NCBI GenBank assembly: GCA_003667245.1
Contig: RCNN01000031.1
Location: 1-14,701 of the forward strand
DNA: 14,701 bases
Direction: 5' to 3'
DNA from: Heterostelium multicystogenum
Taxonomy: Eukaryota > Evosea > Eumycetozoa > Acytosteliales > Acytosteliaceae
The notes under the pieces were generated by a model. It ran no database searches. It was given only the letters and a program-made list of their open reading frames with translations, and was not told the DNA's origin. How positions within the stretch are numbered: the stretch's first letter is position 1; each line of letters starts with the position of its first letter. A program made the translations under genes and the position numbers. Positions 7,468 to 14,683 of the stretch are shown here, in pieces.

Positions 7468-8317
7468 ATGCCTAAATTCAATCCCACTCTCGCTACAGCC
7501 ATTGGCGTTTCCATCGTGACCTCTGCCGTTGCTATCGGTGTCTCCGTCCACATGGGTCAGAGCTACACCGACATCGCGGTAACAAAATGCCCTTGTGGAG
7601 CAGTTGCCAGGCGCGGTCGACAAAACCCTGAAGGATCGTGAAGTTGAGAAGATCAACGCAGCGAAAGCGAAAATCCTCTCGAAGTGGAGCGGCGCAGCTG
7701 ACACCACCATTGAAGGTCGGCACATCTACGGCAGCAAGGACGCCCAGTTCACCTTGGTCGAGTTCGTTGACCTGGAATGCCCTTATTGCAAGCGCTTCCA
7801 TGACACGCCAAAGCAGATGGCTGACAAGTCCGAAGGGCGCATTAACTGGGAATGGCAGCATTACCCCCTGGCCTTCCACAACCCCGCAGCGGAAGTGGCA
7901 GCTCACGCCTCTGAGTGCGTGGGCGAGGTTGCCGGCAACAAAGCCTTCTGGGCCTTTACTGGCGAATGGTTCGCTCGCACTCAACTCAATGGCCAAGGTG
8001 TCGAGGACGTAGAGCGTCTTGCGCAGGAGGTTGGTGCTCCCCTTGATGCCTATCGTCAGTGCATGGAAAGCGGCAAGTACCGGGCCTTGATCGAAGGCCA
8101 GGTGAAGAAAGGCACGAACATGGGGGTCACCGGCACGCCAGCAACGGTCGTAGTCGACAACCTGACAGGCAACAAACTGCTGGTGAAGGGTGCCCAAAGC
8201 ACACAGGTGCTACTCCAAACCATGCAGCAGCTGGTCAAAATGCGTGACGAGGCTCCCAACCAGGACAAGCTGGATACCCCTGCTGAGGGCGCGACCAATG
8301 AGATCGGTGCTCAATAG
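7468..8317 (+). CDS. membrane-anchored DsbA-family thiol:disulfide oxidoreductase, frameshifted near the N terminus
   Basis: About 282 residues once a single extra A in the run at 7584-7587 is discounted. Residues 7-28 form an uncleaved signal anchor, leaving the rest in the periplasm. A helical linker is followed by a thioredoxin fold with an inserted helical domain. The active-site motif CPYC sits at residues 104-107 (VEFVDLECPYCKRF) and the cis-proline loop near GVTGTPATVV, both as in DsbA/Thioredoxin_4 proteins. It catalyses disulfide formation or exchange in envelope proteins. As read, the first frame stops soon after 7620 and the oxidoreductase domain opens at 7595 without the anchor. 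It is coupled to the lipoprotein upstream and overlaps the next gene by 20 bases. TraN, very cysteine-rich, is an obvious substrate candidate. Confidence 0.87.
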
Positions 8318-8628
8318 GCTGGATGAATGGGCCGACCGGCTAGACGCCGGCGGCACTCGTGCGCTTTGGGGCGCTCGTGACGCCATGACCCAGCAGCTAG
8401 AAGGTCGGGTGGGCCTTTTCCATGCACTACGCAGGGCCAGTAGCTGGGATGAGGTTTTTCGATCTCATCTCAGCCAACGGATACACCCTCATTCCAAACG
8501 GAGAGGATTTTATCGCCGCTGACATGAGCACAGGGCTGATGTTCTCTCTCTGGGATTGTGGTCATAGCCGGCTCGTATTTGAGGAGCGGCTTGGTCACTT
8601 CCCGGATTCACCACCTACGAGTCGATGA
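8298..8628 (+). CDS. small hypothetical protein of the conjugation operon, frameshifted
   Basis: About 109 residues if one T of the five-T run at 8455-8459 is surplus. The ATG at 8298 lies inside the end of the DsbA-like gene, so translation is probably coupled. The first half (MRSVLNRLDEWADRLDAGGT) is helical and charged. The second half (FDLISANGYTLIPNGEDFIA, then MFSLWDCGHSRLVFEERLG) looks like a small alpha/beta domain. There is no signal peptide or membrane segment, so it is probably cytoplasmic. I do not recognise it. The SWDEVF...NGYTLIPNG pattern loosely recalls segments found in relaxase-type proteins, but this is too weak for a call. It is the last gene before a strong terminator. 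Confidence 0.6.
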
Positions 8629-8632
8629 CTGC

Positions 8633-8657
8633 AACCCCGCCACGGCGGGGTTTTTCT
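8633..8657 (+). terminator. Rho-independent terminator of the lipoprotein/DsbA-like operon
   Basis: AACCCCGC (8633-8640) pairs with GCGGGGTT (8645-8652) around a CACG loop, followed by TTTTTCTT. It begins four bases after the stop of the 8298-8628 gene and defines the operon end. Confidence 0.92.
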
Positions 8658-8685
8658 TGTGCTTGGGTACGACCTCAACAACCGT

Positions 8686-8760
8686 TTGACATCCTCTCCA
8701 GCCTCTCGCTTCGCTCACAGAGCTGCCGCAAGGCCGGGGATTCCTACGGCGCTAGGCTGC
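8686..8760 (-). ncRNA. probable omega RNA (TnpB guide scaffold) at the right end
   Basis: TnpB proteins of this family use an RNA made from the 3' end of tnpB plus the IS right end, whose last bases are followed by a guide copied from flanking DNA. Here the right end has a conserved-looking hairpin and the terminal GGATGTCAA. The adjacent - strand bases starting ACGGTTGTTGAGGTCG (8685 downwards) would be the guide. The 5' limit is unknown and probably extends into tnpB. Assigned by position and family knowledge; no expression evidence. Confidence 0.55.
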
Positions 8761-10002
8761 GAATGCAGCTTCTTCGCTTCGGCGGGTTCCTGCTGCTGAC
8801 GGCCATACAGCGCCGTTCACTTCACAGGCGATCGGGGCATGGCCCTGCCCTTCGAGCGTTTTCAATCCGCGCTCACGGATGTTCCTGGAGCCTACTCGGT
8901 CGGCGTTGTCAGAGTGGCCGCAAGCCAAGCAGAGAAACAGTGCCTGAGTCTGTCGATTGCCCGCATGGGTATGTCCGCACTCGGGGCACTGCTGGCTGGT
9001 TTGCTGCGGTGGCACCGCTACCAGCCAACCACCGGCCCACTGGGCCTTGTAGTCGAGCTGACGGCGGAATTCTCCCCACCCCTGATCTAGGATCGCGCGG
9101 TTGAGCCCCGACTTCTGCCGGACGCTCTGCCCTGGCTGCTCGACGGTGCCCTTGGCCGAACGGCTCATGTTGCCTACCTTCAAGTCTTCGACACACACCA
9201 GCGCGTGGCTTTGGCTGATGGCGTGAGTCGCCTTATGCAGGTAGTCGTTTCGGGCGTCGGCGATCTGACGGTTAATGCGCTGGACGCGAGCCTTGGCCTT
9301 CTTCCAATTGTTGCTGAATTTGGTCTTATGGCTCATCTGCCGCTGGGCCTTTGCCAGCCGGTGCTGATGCCGTTTGAAGCTGTTGAGCGGTTGCAACACT
9401 GTTTCCTGTCGACCATCCCAAAGTGTCGCAAAACGCACCACGCCTAGATCGATGCCGACCGCCAGCGGGGAGGAGTGCCGCTGTACATCTACCTCGCGCT
9501 CGGTCTGGATCGAAACGCACCAGTGCCCGGCGCTGAGGCTCACGCTGACGTTCTTCACCGTGCCCAGCACCTGCCTGCTGTTGCGATAGCGCAGCCAGCC
9601 CAGCTTGGGCAGGTTGATGCGTGAATTTCCCTGGTCGAGCTTGATCTGTTTGGGATCGGGGTAGCGGAAGCTATCGCGCTGACCGCGTTTCTTGAAGCGG
9701 GGAAAGTCGGCCCGCTGGGCGAAGAAGTTCTGATAGGCCCGGTCGAGGTCTTTGAGCGCATGCTGCAAGGGATGCACCGGGGCATCCTTCAGCCAAGGCG
9801 TTTCATCGCCGTTGCGCCAGGCGGTGAGATATTTGGCCATGGCCACATAGCCGATGTACTTGCCGCCTTCTTCGCGGTTGACTTGCTGCACCGCCAGCGC
9901 CTTGTTGAAAACGAATCGGCACGCCCCTGCGAACTGCCGCAGCTTACGCTGCTGCTCGCCGGTTGGTTCGATGCGGAATTTGTAGGCTTGGCGTCTGAGC
10001 AT
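8752..10002 (-). CDS. tnpB: TnpB RNA-guided endonuclease of the IS605 family
   Basis: 416 residues, full length and without frameshift. TnpB, an ancestor of Cas12, is an RNA-guided nuclease that cuts the empty donor site and favours retention of the IS. The N-terminal OrfB helix-turn-helix region begins LRRQAYKFRIEPTGEQQ. The split RuvC nuclease has D185 (VGIDLGV), E272 (VCVEDL) and D368 (NADRVGSRNI). The zinc finger is CPEC (339-342) and CLAC (358-361). All three acidic residues and four cysteines are present, so activity is expected. The usual asparagine of the last motif (DxNAAxNI) is replaced (DRVGSRNI), a variation common in this branch. The C-terminal tail after residue 380 is variable. 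No tnpA partner is present. Confidence 0.95.
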   Translation of the reverse strand: MLRRQAYKFRIEPTGEQQRKLRQFAGACRFVFNKALAVQQVNREEGGKYIGYVAMAKYLTAWRNGDETPWLKDAPVHPLQHALKDLDRAYQNFFAQRADFPRFKKRGQRDSFRYPDPKQIKLDQGNSRINLPKLGWLRYRNSRQVLGTVKNVSVSLSAGHWCVSIQTEREVDVQRHSSPLAVGIDLGVVRFATLWDGRQETVLQPLNSFKRHQHRLAKAQRQMSHKTKFSNNWKKAKARVQRINRQIADARNDYLHKATHAISQSHALVCVEDLKVGNMSRSAKGTVEQPGQSVRQKSGLNRAILDQGWGEFRRQLDYKAQWAGGWLVAVPPQQTSQQCPECGHTHAGNRQTQALFLCLACGHSDNADRVGSRNIRERGLKTLEGQGHAPIACEVNGAVWPSAAGTRRSEEAAFAA

Positions 10003-10155
10003 TGGATTGCTGGCTATCTGTACAGTGTCGAGTATAGGGCCGCCGCGAGGCGTGCGCTACCCGTCCAATGCGTAGAAAGCCCACCAGTCATTCGCTTCGC
10101 TTGGGATTCCCGCCGAAGCCGGTAACCTATGCCTATCAAAACAAGGAGTTTCACC

Positions 10156-10991
10156 ATGCAGAACCATCGTAGAACGATTTACACCGGCCTCCTCGCAGCA
10201 ACTATTGCCCTCCTGGTCGGGTGCTCTTCCACGCCGAAGACTGCCACCGTGCAGCTGCCTGATCCGCAGAATGTACCGAAGGAAAAATGGTCGGATGCAA
10301 TGCACGTTCTGACTGCCATGAACATTTCTGGCCAGCGTGATGTTCCTCTCGAGCTGGCTACATCCGGCCCGACAACAGCGACTTCAGGTACGGGCGGTTC
10401 GTCTGTGGGCGATGTCGCTATTGCCGCAGGCGGTTATGCGTCCCCGCCCTCAGGCGTCAGCAGCAATGCAGCTCTTGGCCTTGGGGTAGGACTCTTTCTA
10501 CTCGGCGGTTCGAGCGATCCAGCTCGGGGTATCAAACAGCCGCGTGGGTCCCATCCACACTTGCTAAGTCCCCCGAAGAAGCATCTGCTCTTGTACTAAA
10601 ACTTTTTGATGAGGCCCGCCTTAAAGCTTTCCCTAATCAAAGATCAACACTCACGCCTAAAGTTGGAAAATATCCGCCTGGTAGTGGGAAAGCCTATGTT
10701 GACCCCGTAGCAATTTGGAAAGAGACCCCGGTTCAGTTTGACGGGGTAGCTTCAGTTCCTCCTACTTTCATTGCTTCTTCCGAGGCATACGGGCCGATAT
10801 TTATTCATCATGGGCAGTATACAATTGACGGAAACAAAAACGATATATCTACACTGGACGCCATGATTGAGGTTTCGGAGAAACTACCTGAATGGTTTTA
10901 CATGTACCACCCAGGTGAAAGGCTGCGGAAGAACTCTGTTCCAGCGCGCATTATCAATAAAGGTCAATCGATGTATTTCATCGGAAAATAA
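10156..10991 (+). CDS. lipoprotein convergent with traN, frameshifted
   Basis: About 278 residues if one missing base near 10509-10518 is allowed. The ATG at 10156 follows AAGGAG. Residues 1-22 are a lipoprotein signal (lipobox LLVGC). A Gly/Ser/Ala-rich region follows with a hydrophobic ALGLGVGLFLLGG stretch that may touch the membrane. As read, the frame ends at 10599 with an unnatural tail. The other frame continues through YQTAAWVPSTLAKSPEEASA and ends at 10991 after a compact domain with FIASSEAYGPIFIHHGQYTI and SEKLPEWFYMYHPGERLRK. This second half is visibly more AT-rich than the first. I do not recognise the family. Its position next to traN suggests a transfer or surface role, which is only inferred. 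The IS605 insertion ends 30 bases upstream and may have separated it from its promoter. Confidence 0.68.
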
Positions 10992-11004
10992 AACAACTGA
11001 TAAA

Positions 11005-11038
11005 TAAAAAAAGCCCCGCCAGCGCGGGGCTTATTTTA
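11005..11038. terminator. bidirectional terminator between the lipoprotein and traN
   Basis: AAGCCCCGC (11011-11019) pairs with GCGGGGCTT (11024-11032) around CAGC. On the + strand the tail is ATTTTA; on the - strand the A run at 11005-11012 gives a T run. It serves both convergent genes and overlaps the traN stop codon region. Confidence 0.9.
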
Positions 11039-13674
11039 TCGCAGCCCTTCCTCTGCCTTTCTCTTTACCGCGTCTACATCGAAATTCTCAAGCCTCTGTA
11101 GGTTTCTATCTAATGTGTTCAGACGCTTTTCTCCATCTGTTGTCTGAAGTTTACTACCACTCCCGGTAATATCCTCCAGGGAAACTGTATTAGCGGTAGG
11201 AAGACGCCCTGCAAGATTCAGCATGCCGATCCACTCAGACAGATCCACACGCGACCAATCCATCTGCGCCATCTGAGCTGGCGTAATTCCTTCGCACGTA
11301 GGCGACTTTACGTCACCCCATCCCAACCCCAGTTGTTCACGGGCTGACTCTTGAATGATGCGCGCTACAACCGAGCCAAAGCAGCAATAGGCCTCTCGCT
11401 TTTCAACGCATGACCCAAGTGCTTCGGATGCGCAGTAGCTGCCAACAAAGTGGCATTGCCGGGTTTCCTTTTTCGCACCAAGCTCGAACTCCTTCTGCTC
11501 GCACTCCCAAATAATGTTGATCAGCAGATCCACAATCACATAGACCATATAAACCCAGCCGATGATATTAACTACCATCGCAGCGTTGGCGCTTAGTCCA
11601 GTAACAGTACCCTGGGTCGCGGTGCCTTCTGCACCTGTAGCGAATACCGCATTTGCAGCAGCAGAGGCCCCCATTTCAACCATTGCATCATAGGCCTGCT
11701 GCATCAGCCATTGCTGAATCTGTCCCATCGCTGCACCTTGGAATCCCTCATTGAACGCAGCAGTGGCGCTATCGACAATGGTGCCCCACTGGCCCTTGAT
11801 AACCGAGGAGCCGACAGACATGGCAGCTTCAGTGCCCGCGGCCCAGTATCCCGGCGCAAAGAGATTTCCTGTCCTGCTCAATGCCTCAAGTGAGCTGGTC
11901 ATCTTGAGAGTGTTCATGGTCAGGTTTACATAGTCGAAGATGCTTACGCTTTCCGGCGCTTCGCAGCAGTCAACATAGCCCCCGAGCGCCTTCTTGCACT
12001 CCATAGCCTCGCCTTTGAACACCTTGCAGTCATTGGCCTCGTTGATATCGGTACCATCACCACCGCAGTCCAGGTCGTGCTCAGCAAACTGAGCAACCTG
12101 AAGCATGGCCACCGCATAGGCAAAATCGCCGCTTTTTCGTGTTCGACGAGTCGAAACACTCACTGCCCATGCAGCGCGCCCCACCAGGGCATTCGATTTG
12201 GGCCCCAGTGTTCACGATAGTTTCGTAGCTGGTGTCATAACCGCAGTCCCAGACCTCCTCGAAGGCATAGCAAGAGCCTGTCTCGCCTTTTGCGCCATCA
12301 ATACAACCTTGAGAGATAAAACCGCAGCTGGGGTTCTGCTCGTACTGGGTGCAGGTATTCAGGTTGCCGCCATCATTTGAGGGGCACCGCTGCACACCCT
12401 GGGCGTCCGTGTAGCAATCCATATTCCCCTTGTAGTAGGAGCACTCGGCGCTTACCTGGGCCTTCTTGCAAAGCGGATCGATGCTCGGGTGCGGGGATGG
12501 TGGCATGTCAGAGCGGCAGATCCGAACGCCATTGGTTTCCGTACAGCCATTGGCGTCCACCGCCGGCATAGACGTGCACGACATCTGAGCGTTGGTGCAG
12601 AACCCATCCTCGATCATGTCGAACATAGGCAGGCGCTCTTCCGGCCCCCAACCATTATCGACAAACGCCTTTGCCGGGTCATAGATGATCTTGATGCGGG
12701 CGTAACCCTCACCACCACCGGTAACCGAGGTGCGGGTTTTGAACGTGATCACGTCATCATCGCTGCCGAACTTGTCAGTGATCACCTTGTTCGGAGCTAC
12801 GTTCCAGCTTGTTCCGCGTTCGCAGCTTCCAGCTGTTTCCGGCGGGAAGACACCAGGTGTGTGCGTCCAAAGCATTTCGTCATTGAAAAGGATTTGGAAA
12901 TAATCGTCGAAAACAGCTCTGTCGACGGTAGCTGAAATAATGGCGTCCTTGGCTATCACGCGGAATCGGGTGTACTCCTCATAGATTTTGCAGTTCCCGC
13001 TCCAGTAGTTGTCCCCTACCGTGCCGACCCAGATGTACAAGCAACCTGGTCCGCACGACTGAAAGTTTGGCTGCCCGGAAACGTATTCGATTACACCTAC
13101 CTTGTAGTCATGCAGGAACTCAACGTTTCCGCCTTGATCCACGACGCGCTCACATGTTTTGTAATTGGCAACATGGGCGTTTTTCGTCACGTTCTCAAAA
13201 AACTTCGGTAGAGGTGCAGTCCGCGAAGTTCTGCTTAAACCCATCCATGAAGTCAGGGGAACGAACTTGATCAGCCTGATTGAGCATAGGGTCGTTGGAG
13301 AGATCTACCGACATGCGGTTGCCGCTGTCGATCAGGGTTCGGTATGCCTCTCCCTCAGAGGACGATTCCGATTGGAGGCGGGTATTTGCTCGCAACCCGA
13401 GATCGATCGTCTTCACATCGTCGCCGTAGACGTTCTCGAGCGAGGCAGTGTCTCCAGTTTCAGGGAAAAGATCCTGAAGCGTGACGGAGGCGTCCCCACC
13501 ATCGAATACCTGAAGTGCCTGCTGGCCTACCGATTGACCGGCCGCAGATCCTGCTGTCACAGCGTCGGCCCAGGCTGTGAAGGTCATGCTGTTGAGATAC
13601 AGGCCGATCACGGTCACGTTGACCAGCCGTCTCAGCGTTGTTTTGAGTGGTTGTCGCATCGATCGCATGTCCAA
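11036..13674 (-). pseudogene. traN: F-type mating-pair stabilisation protein TraN, broken by two frameshifts
   Basis: About 878 residues if two extra bases are discounted, in the A/T runs at 13197-13202 and 12133-12137. TraN is a large outer-membrane protein of F-like type IV secretion systems that contacts the recipient cell and stabilises mating pairs. The N terminus is a signal peptide (basic residues, then VTVIGLYLNSMTFTAWA). The middle third is rich in cysteine pairs (about 34 cysteines overall by my count). The C-terminal third has a hydrophobic segment (MVVNIIGWVYMVYVIVDLL) and the family hallmark region CCFGSVVARIIQE...GLGWGDVKSPTCEGITPAQ...DLSEWIG. The start at 13674 has no strong ribosome-binding site; in-frame ATGs follow at 13668 and 13659. 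It stands alone on the - strand, away from other tra genes. Both shifts are in homopolymers, so the gene is probably intact in the living cell. Confidence 0.92.
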
Positions 13675-13754
13675 AAATGGGGATGCTTCGATGCTAGGGG
13701 AAGGGTGAGAAATGATGGCGCGGTTTCAGGCAACAAAATCGCCTGAAAAAGCAA

Positions 13755-13796
13755 AGCCCCGGCTGGTGGGGTCACCGGCCGGGGCTCGCTGTGTTT
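13755..13796. terminator. terminator between traN and the upstream small genes
   Basis: AGCCCCGGC (13755-13763) and GCCGGGGCT (13778-13786) pair, with an inner GGTG/CACC extension. The - strand tail after the stem is TTGCTTTTTC, ending transcripts of the gene at 13801-13998. The + strand tail is CGCTGTGTTTTT. traN therefore probably has its own promoter in 13675-13754. Confidence 0.85.
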
Positions 13797-13800
13797 TTGA

Positions 13801-13998
13801 TCATGCCTCAGGCACTACTAAGACCTGGCCATCACTCGGGATCAAGCGATGAATCACCGCCCATGATTTAACGAACCGGGTATCCGGATCGGAGGACGAA
13901 ACAGTTCTGGCGATCTGCTCGGGGACTTTGAACACCCGTCCAGACTCGACCATCAGTTCTTTGAGTTCTTGGCAGAATAGTGCGTTTGCTGCGGTCAT
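13801..13998 (-). CDS. small hypothetical protein, 65 aa
   Basis: Intact. The ATG at 13998 has GGAGAG six bases ahead; a TTG at 14004 is in frame but lacks spacing. The product begins MTAANALFCQELKELMVESG and continues through VFKVPEQIARTVSSSDP and RFVKSWAVIHRLIPSDGQVL. It is a soluble, mixed helical protein with one cysteine and no signal peptide or membrane segment. I do not recognise it. It is the last gene of the small-gene cluster, followed directly by the terminator at 13755-13796 and preceded by a 140-base structured region, which suggests its translation or message stability is set separately from the genes upstream. Confidence 0.7.
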   Translation of the reverse strand: MTAANALFCQELKELMVESGRVFKVPEQIARTVSSSDPDTRFVKSWAVIHRLIPSDGQVLVVPEA

Positions 13999-14014
13999 GT
14001 TCAACTCTCCAGGT

Positions 14015-14066
14015 GTGGGTGATCCCCAGAGCCCTTCACACGGAAGGGCTCTGGTGGATCACCCAC
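14015..14066. repeat. 52-bp near-perfect inverted repeat in the leader of the 65-aa gene
   Basis: The left arm at 14015-14036 (GTGGGTGATCC then CCAGAGCCCTT) pairs fully with 14044-14066 apart from one unpaired base, around a seven-base loop (CACACGG). No T run follows on either strand, so it is not a normal terminator. It lies eight bases upstream of the ribosome-binding site of the gene at 13998 and should form a very stable RNA hairpin. Confidence 0.85.
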
Positions 14067-14146
14067 GGAGGGTGACCACGCAGCGGTCTAGCCGAAGCTA
14101 GACTTGAATCCGTTCACTGGGCCAACCCCTGAGGGAAGGCTCAGTG
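14067..14146. repeat. two further stem-loops between the 65-aa and 43-aa genes
   Basis: GTCTAG/CTAGAC (14086-14091 and 14098-14103, loop CCGAAG) is a perfect 6-bp hairpin. CACTGGGCC (14115-14123) pairs with GGCTCAGTG (14138-14146) with one mismatch, covering the stop codon of the 43-aa gene. With the 52-bp repeat, the intercistronic region consists almost wholly of hairpins. Confidence 0.6.
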
Positions 14147-14272
14147 GGCCTTGATGTTCGTGCCGTGCTTCTTGTCGAGACGGTCAGCGACCACATAACC
14201 GATCACGCCGGTTAGGGCCAAAGCACCGACAACGCCTACGATTGCGTAAACAAGCATCTGCATCGAGTCCAT
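14141..14272 (-). CDS. small single-pass membrane protein, 43 aa
   Basis: The ATG at 14272 is preceded by AAGGAGAATGAA, a strong ribosome-binding site lying inside the end of the upstream gene, whose TGA is one base away (TGAAATG). Translational coupling is therefore likely. The product begins MDSMQMLVYAIVGVVGALAL, has one transmembrane helix of about 22 residues (7-28) and a basic cytoplasmic-type tail (DRLDKKHGTNIKAH). I do not recognise it. The strong start signal and tight coupling are the main evidence that so short a frame is real. Positive charges after the helix suggest an N-out, C-in orientation. Confidence 0.78.
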   Translation of the reverse strand: MDSMQMLVYAIVGVVGALALTGVIGYVVADRLDKKHGTNIKAH

Positions 14273-14273
14273 T

Positions 14274-14480
14274 TCATTCTCCTTTCGGATTGCTCATCGC
14301 TGTAATCAAGGATACCACCAAATCGGCGATCATCATTACCACGCCAAGCACCAGACAGAACGATACGACAAGCGGATGCGTTCCTGGTGTAACGATGGAA
14401 ACAAAAGCGGCTGCCAACAAGCTACAGCCAACGCCCATAAGTGAAGCCTTAATCCAGTCGAATAGTATTTTCTTGTACAT
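14274..14480 (-). CDS. small two-pass membrane protein, 68 aa
   Basis: Intact. The ATG at 14480 has GGAG nine bases ahead, but that site lies in one arm of a hairpin (14489-14510). The product begins MYKKILFDWIKASLMGVGCS and has two hydrophobic helices (about residues 12-31 and 38-61) joined by a short PGTHP turn, with a short polar end (SNPKGE). I do not recognise it. Size and topology are compatible with small entry-exclusion, holin-like or envelope accessory proteins, but nothing distinguishes these. It forms a coupled pair with the 43-aa membrane protein downstream, so the two may act together in the inner membrane. Confidence 0.75.
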   Translation of the reverse strand: MYKKILFDWIKASLMGVGCSLLAAAFVSIVTPGTHPLVVSFCLVLGVVMMIADLVVSLITAMSNPKGE

Positions 14481-14488
14481 CTTTTTTT

Positions 14489-14510
14489 ACTCCTCAAAAA
14501 GACGAGGAGT
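14489..14510 (-). promoter_or_regulatory. hairpin hiding the ribosome-binding site of the 68-aa gene
   Basis: On the - strand ACTCCTC (14510-14504) pairs perfectly with GAGGAGT (14495-14489) around an eight-base loop GTCTTTTT. The second arm contains the Shine-Dalgarno sequence of the gene starting at 14480. A second small hairpin, ACGGG/CCCGT (14515-14519 and 14524-14528), lies just upstream next to the stop codon of the 51-aa gene. Ribosomes finishing that gene could help open the structure. Confidence 0.6.
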
Positions 14511-14527
14511 CCCAACGGGATTCCCCG

Positions 14528-14683
14528 TCAGGGTTTAATTATTTCCAACTCCGAGCCGTTCGGCTGAGTTAGAAGAACAACAATAAAGCCATTTGCCTGC
14601 GAATAAATCGCATAGGCAAAGTTCGATTTTTCTGCCAACGATGATGCGCTGCGAACAGCGTCAATTGCGTTTACATGAAACAT
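14528..14683 (-). CDS. small hypothetical protein, 51 aa
   Basis: The ATG at 14683 has AGAGG eight bases ahead. The frame begins MFHVNAIDAVRSASSLAEKS and includes AYAIYSQANGFIVVLLTQ before a stop at 14528. It looks like a small soluble alpha/beta protein: one amphipathic helix, then strands. There is no convincing membrane helix, as the hydrophobic run is too short. I do not recognise it. It is first in the visible - strand cluster, 47 bases before the 68-aa gene, and the cluster may extend beyond the window end. Confidence 0.65.
   Translation of the reverse strand: MFHVNAIDAVRSASSLAEKSNFAYAIYSQANGFIVVLLTQPNGSELEIIKP

Larger units (their letters stand above)
8686..10121 (-). mobile_element. 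IS605-family, IS1341-type (tnpB-only) element, 1436 bp
   Basis: Read on the - strand, the element starts directly after a TTAC tetramer (complement of 10122-10125) and ends with TCAA (complement of 8686-8689). This is the same pair of cleavage motifs as in IS608, which inserts 3' of TTAC. The right end carries an imperfect hairpin (CAGCCTCT...AGAGCTG on the + strand, about 8699-8725). The left end, between tnpB and 10121, shares GGGATTCC and GCTTCGCT words with it. There is no tnpA, so movement would need a TnpA supplied in trans. It lies between the operon terminator and the second lipoprotein gene, close to the ribosome-binding site of the latter, and breaks no gene. Confidence 0.85.

Noticed and set aside
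461..13674. Programmed ribosomal frameshifting as the cause of the broken frames
   Set aside because: The shifts occur in many unrelated genes, in both directions and at unlike sequences, without a shared slippery site or following pseudoknot.
14036..14066. Attachment site for an integrase
   Set aside because: No integrase, tRNA end or direct repeat partner is present in the window. The inverted repeat fits a leader hairpin better.
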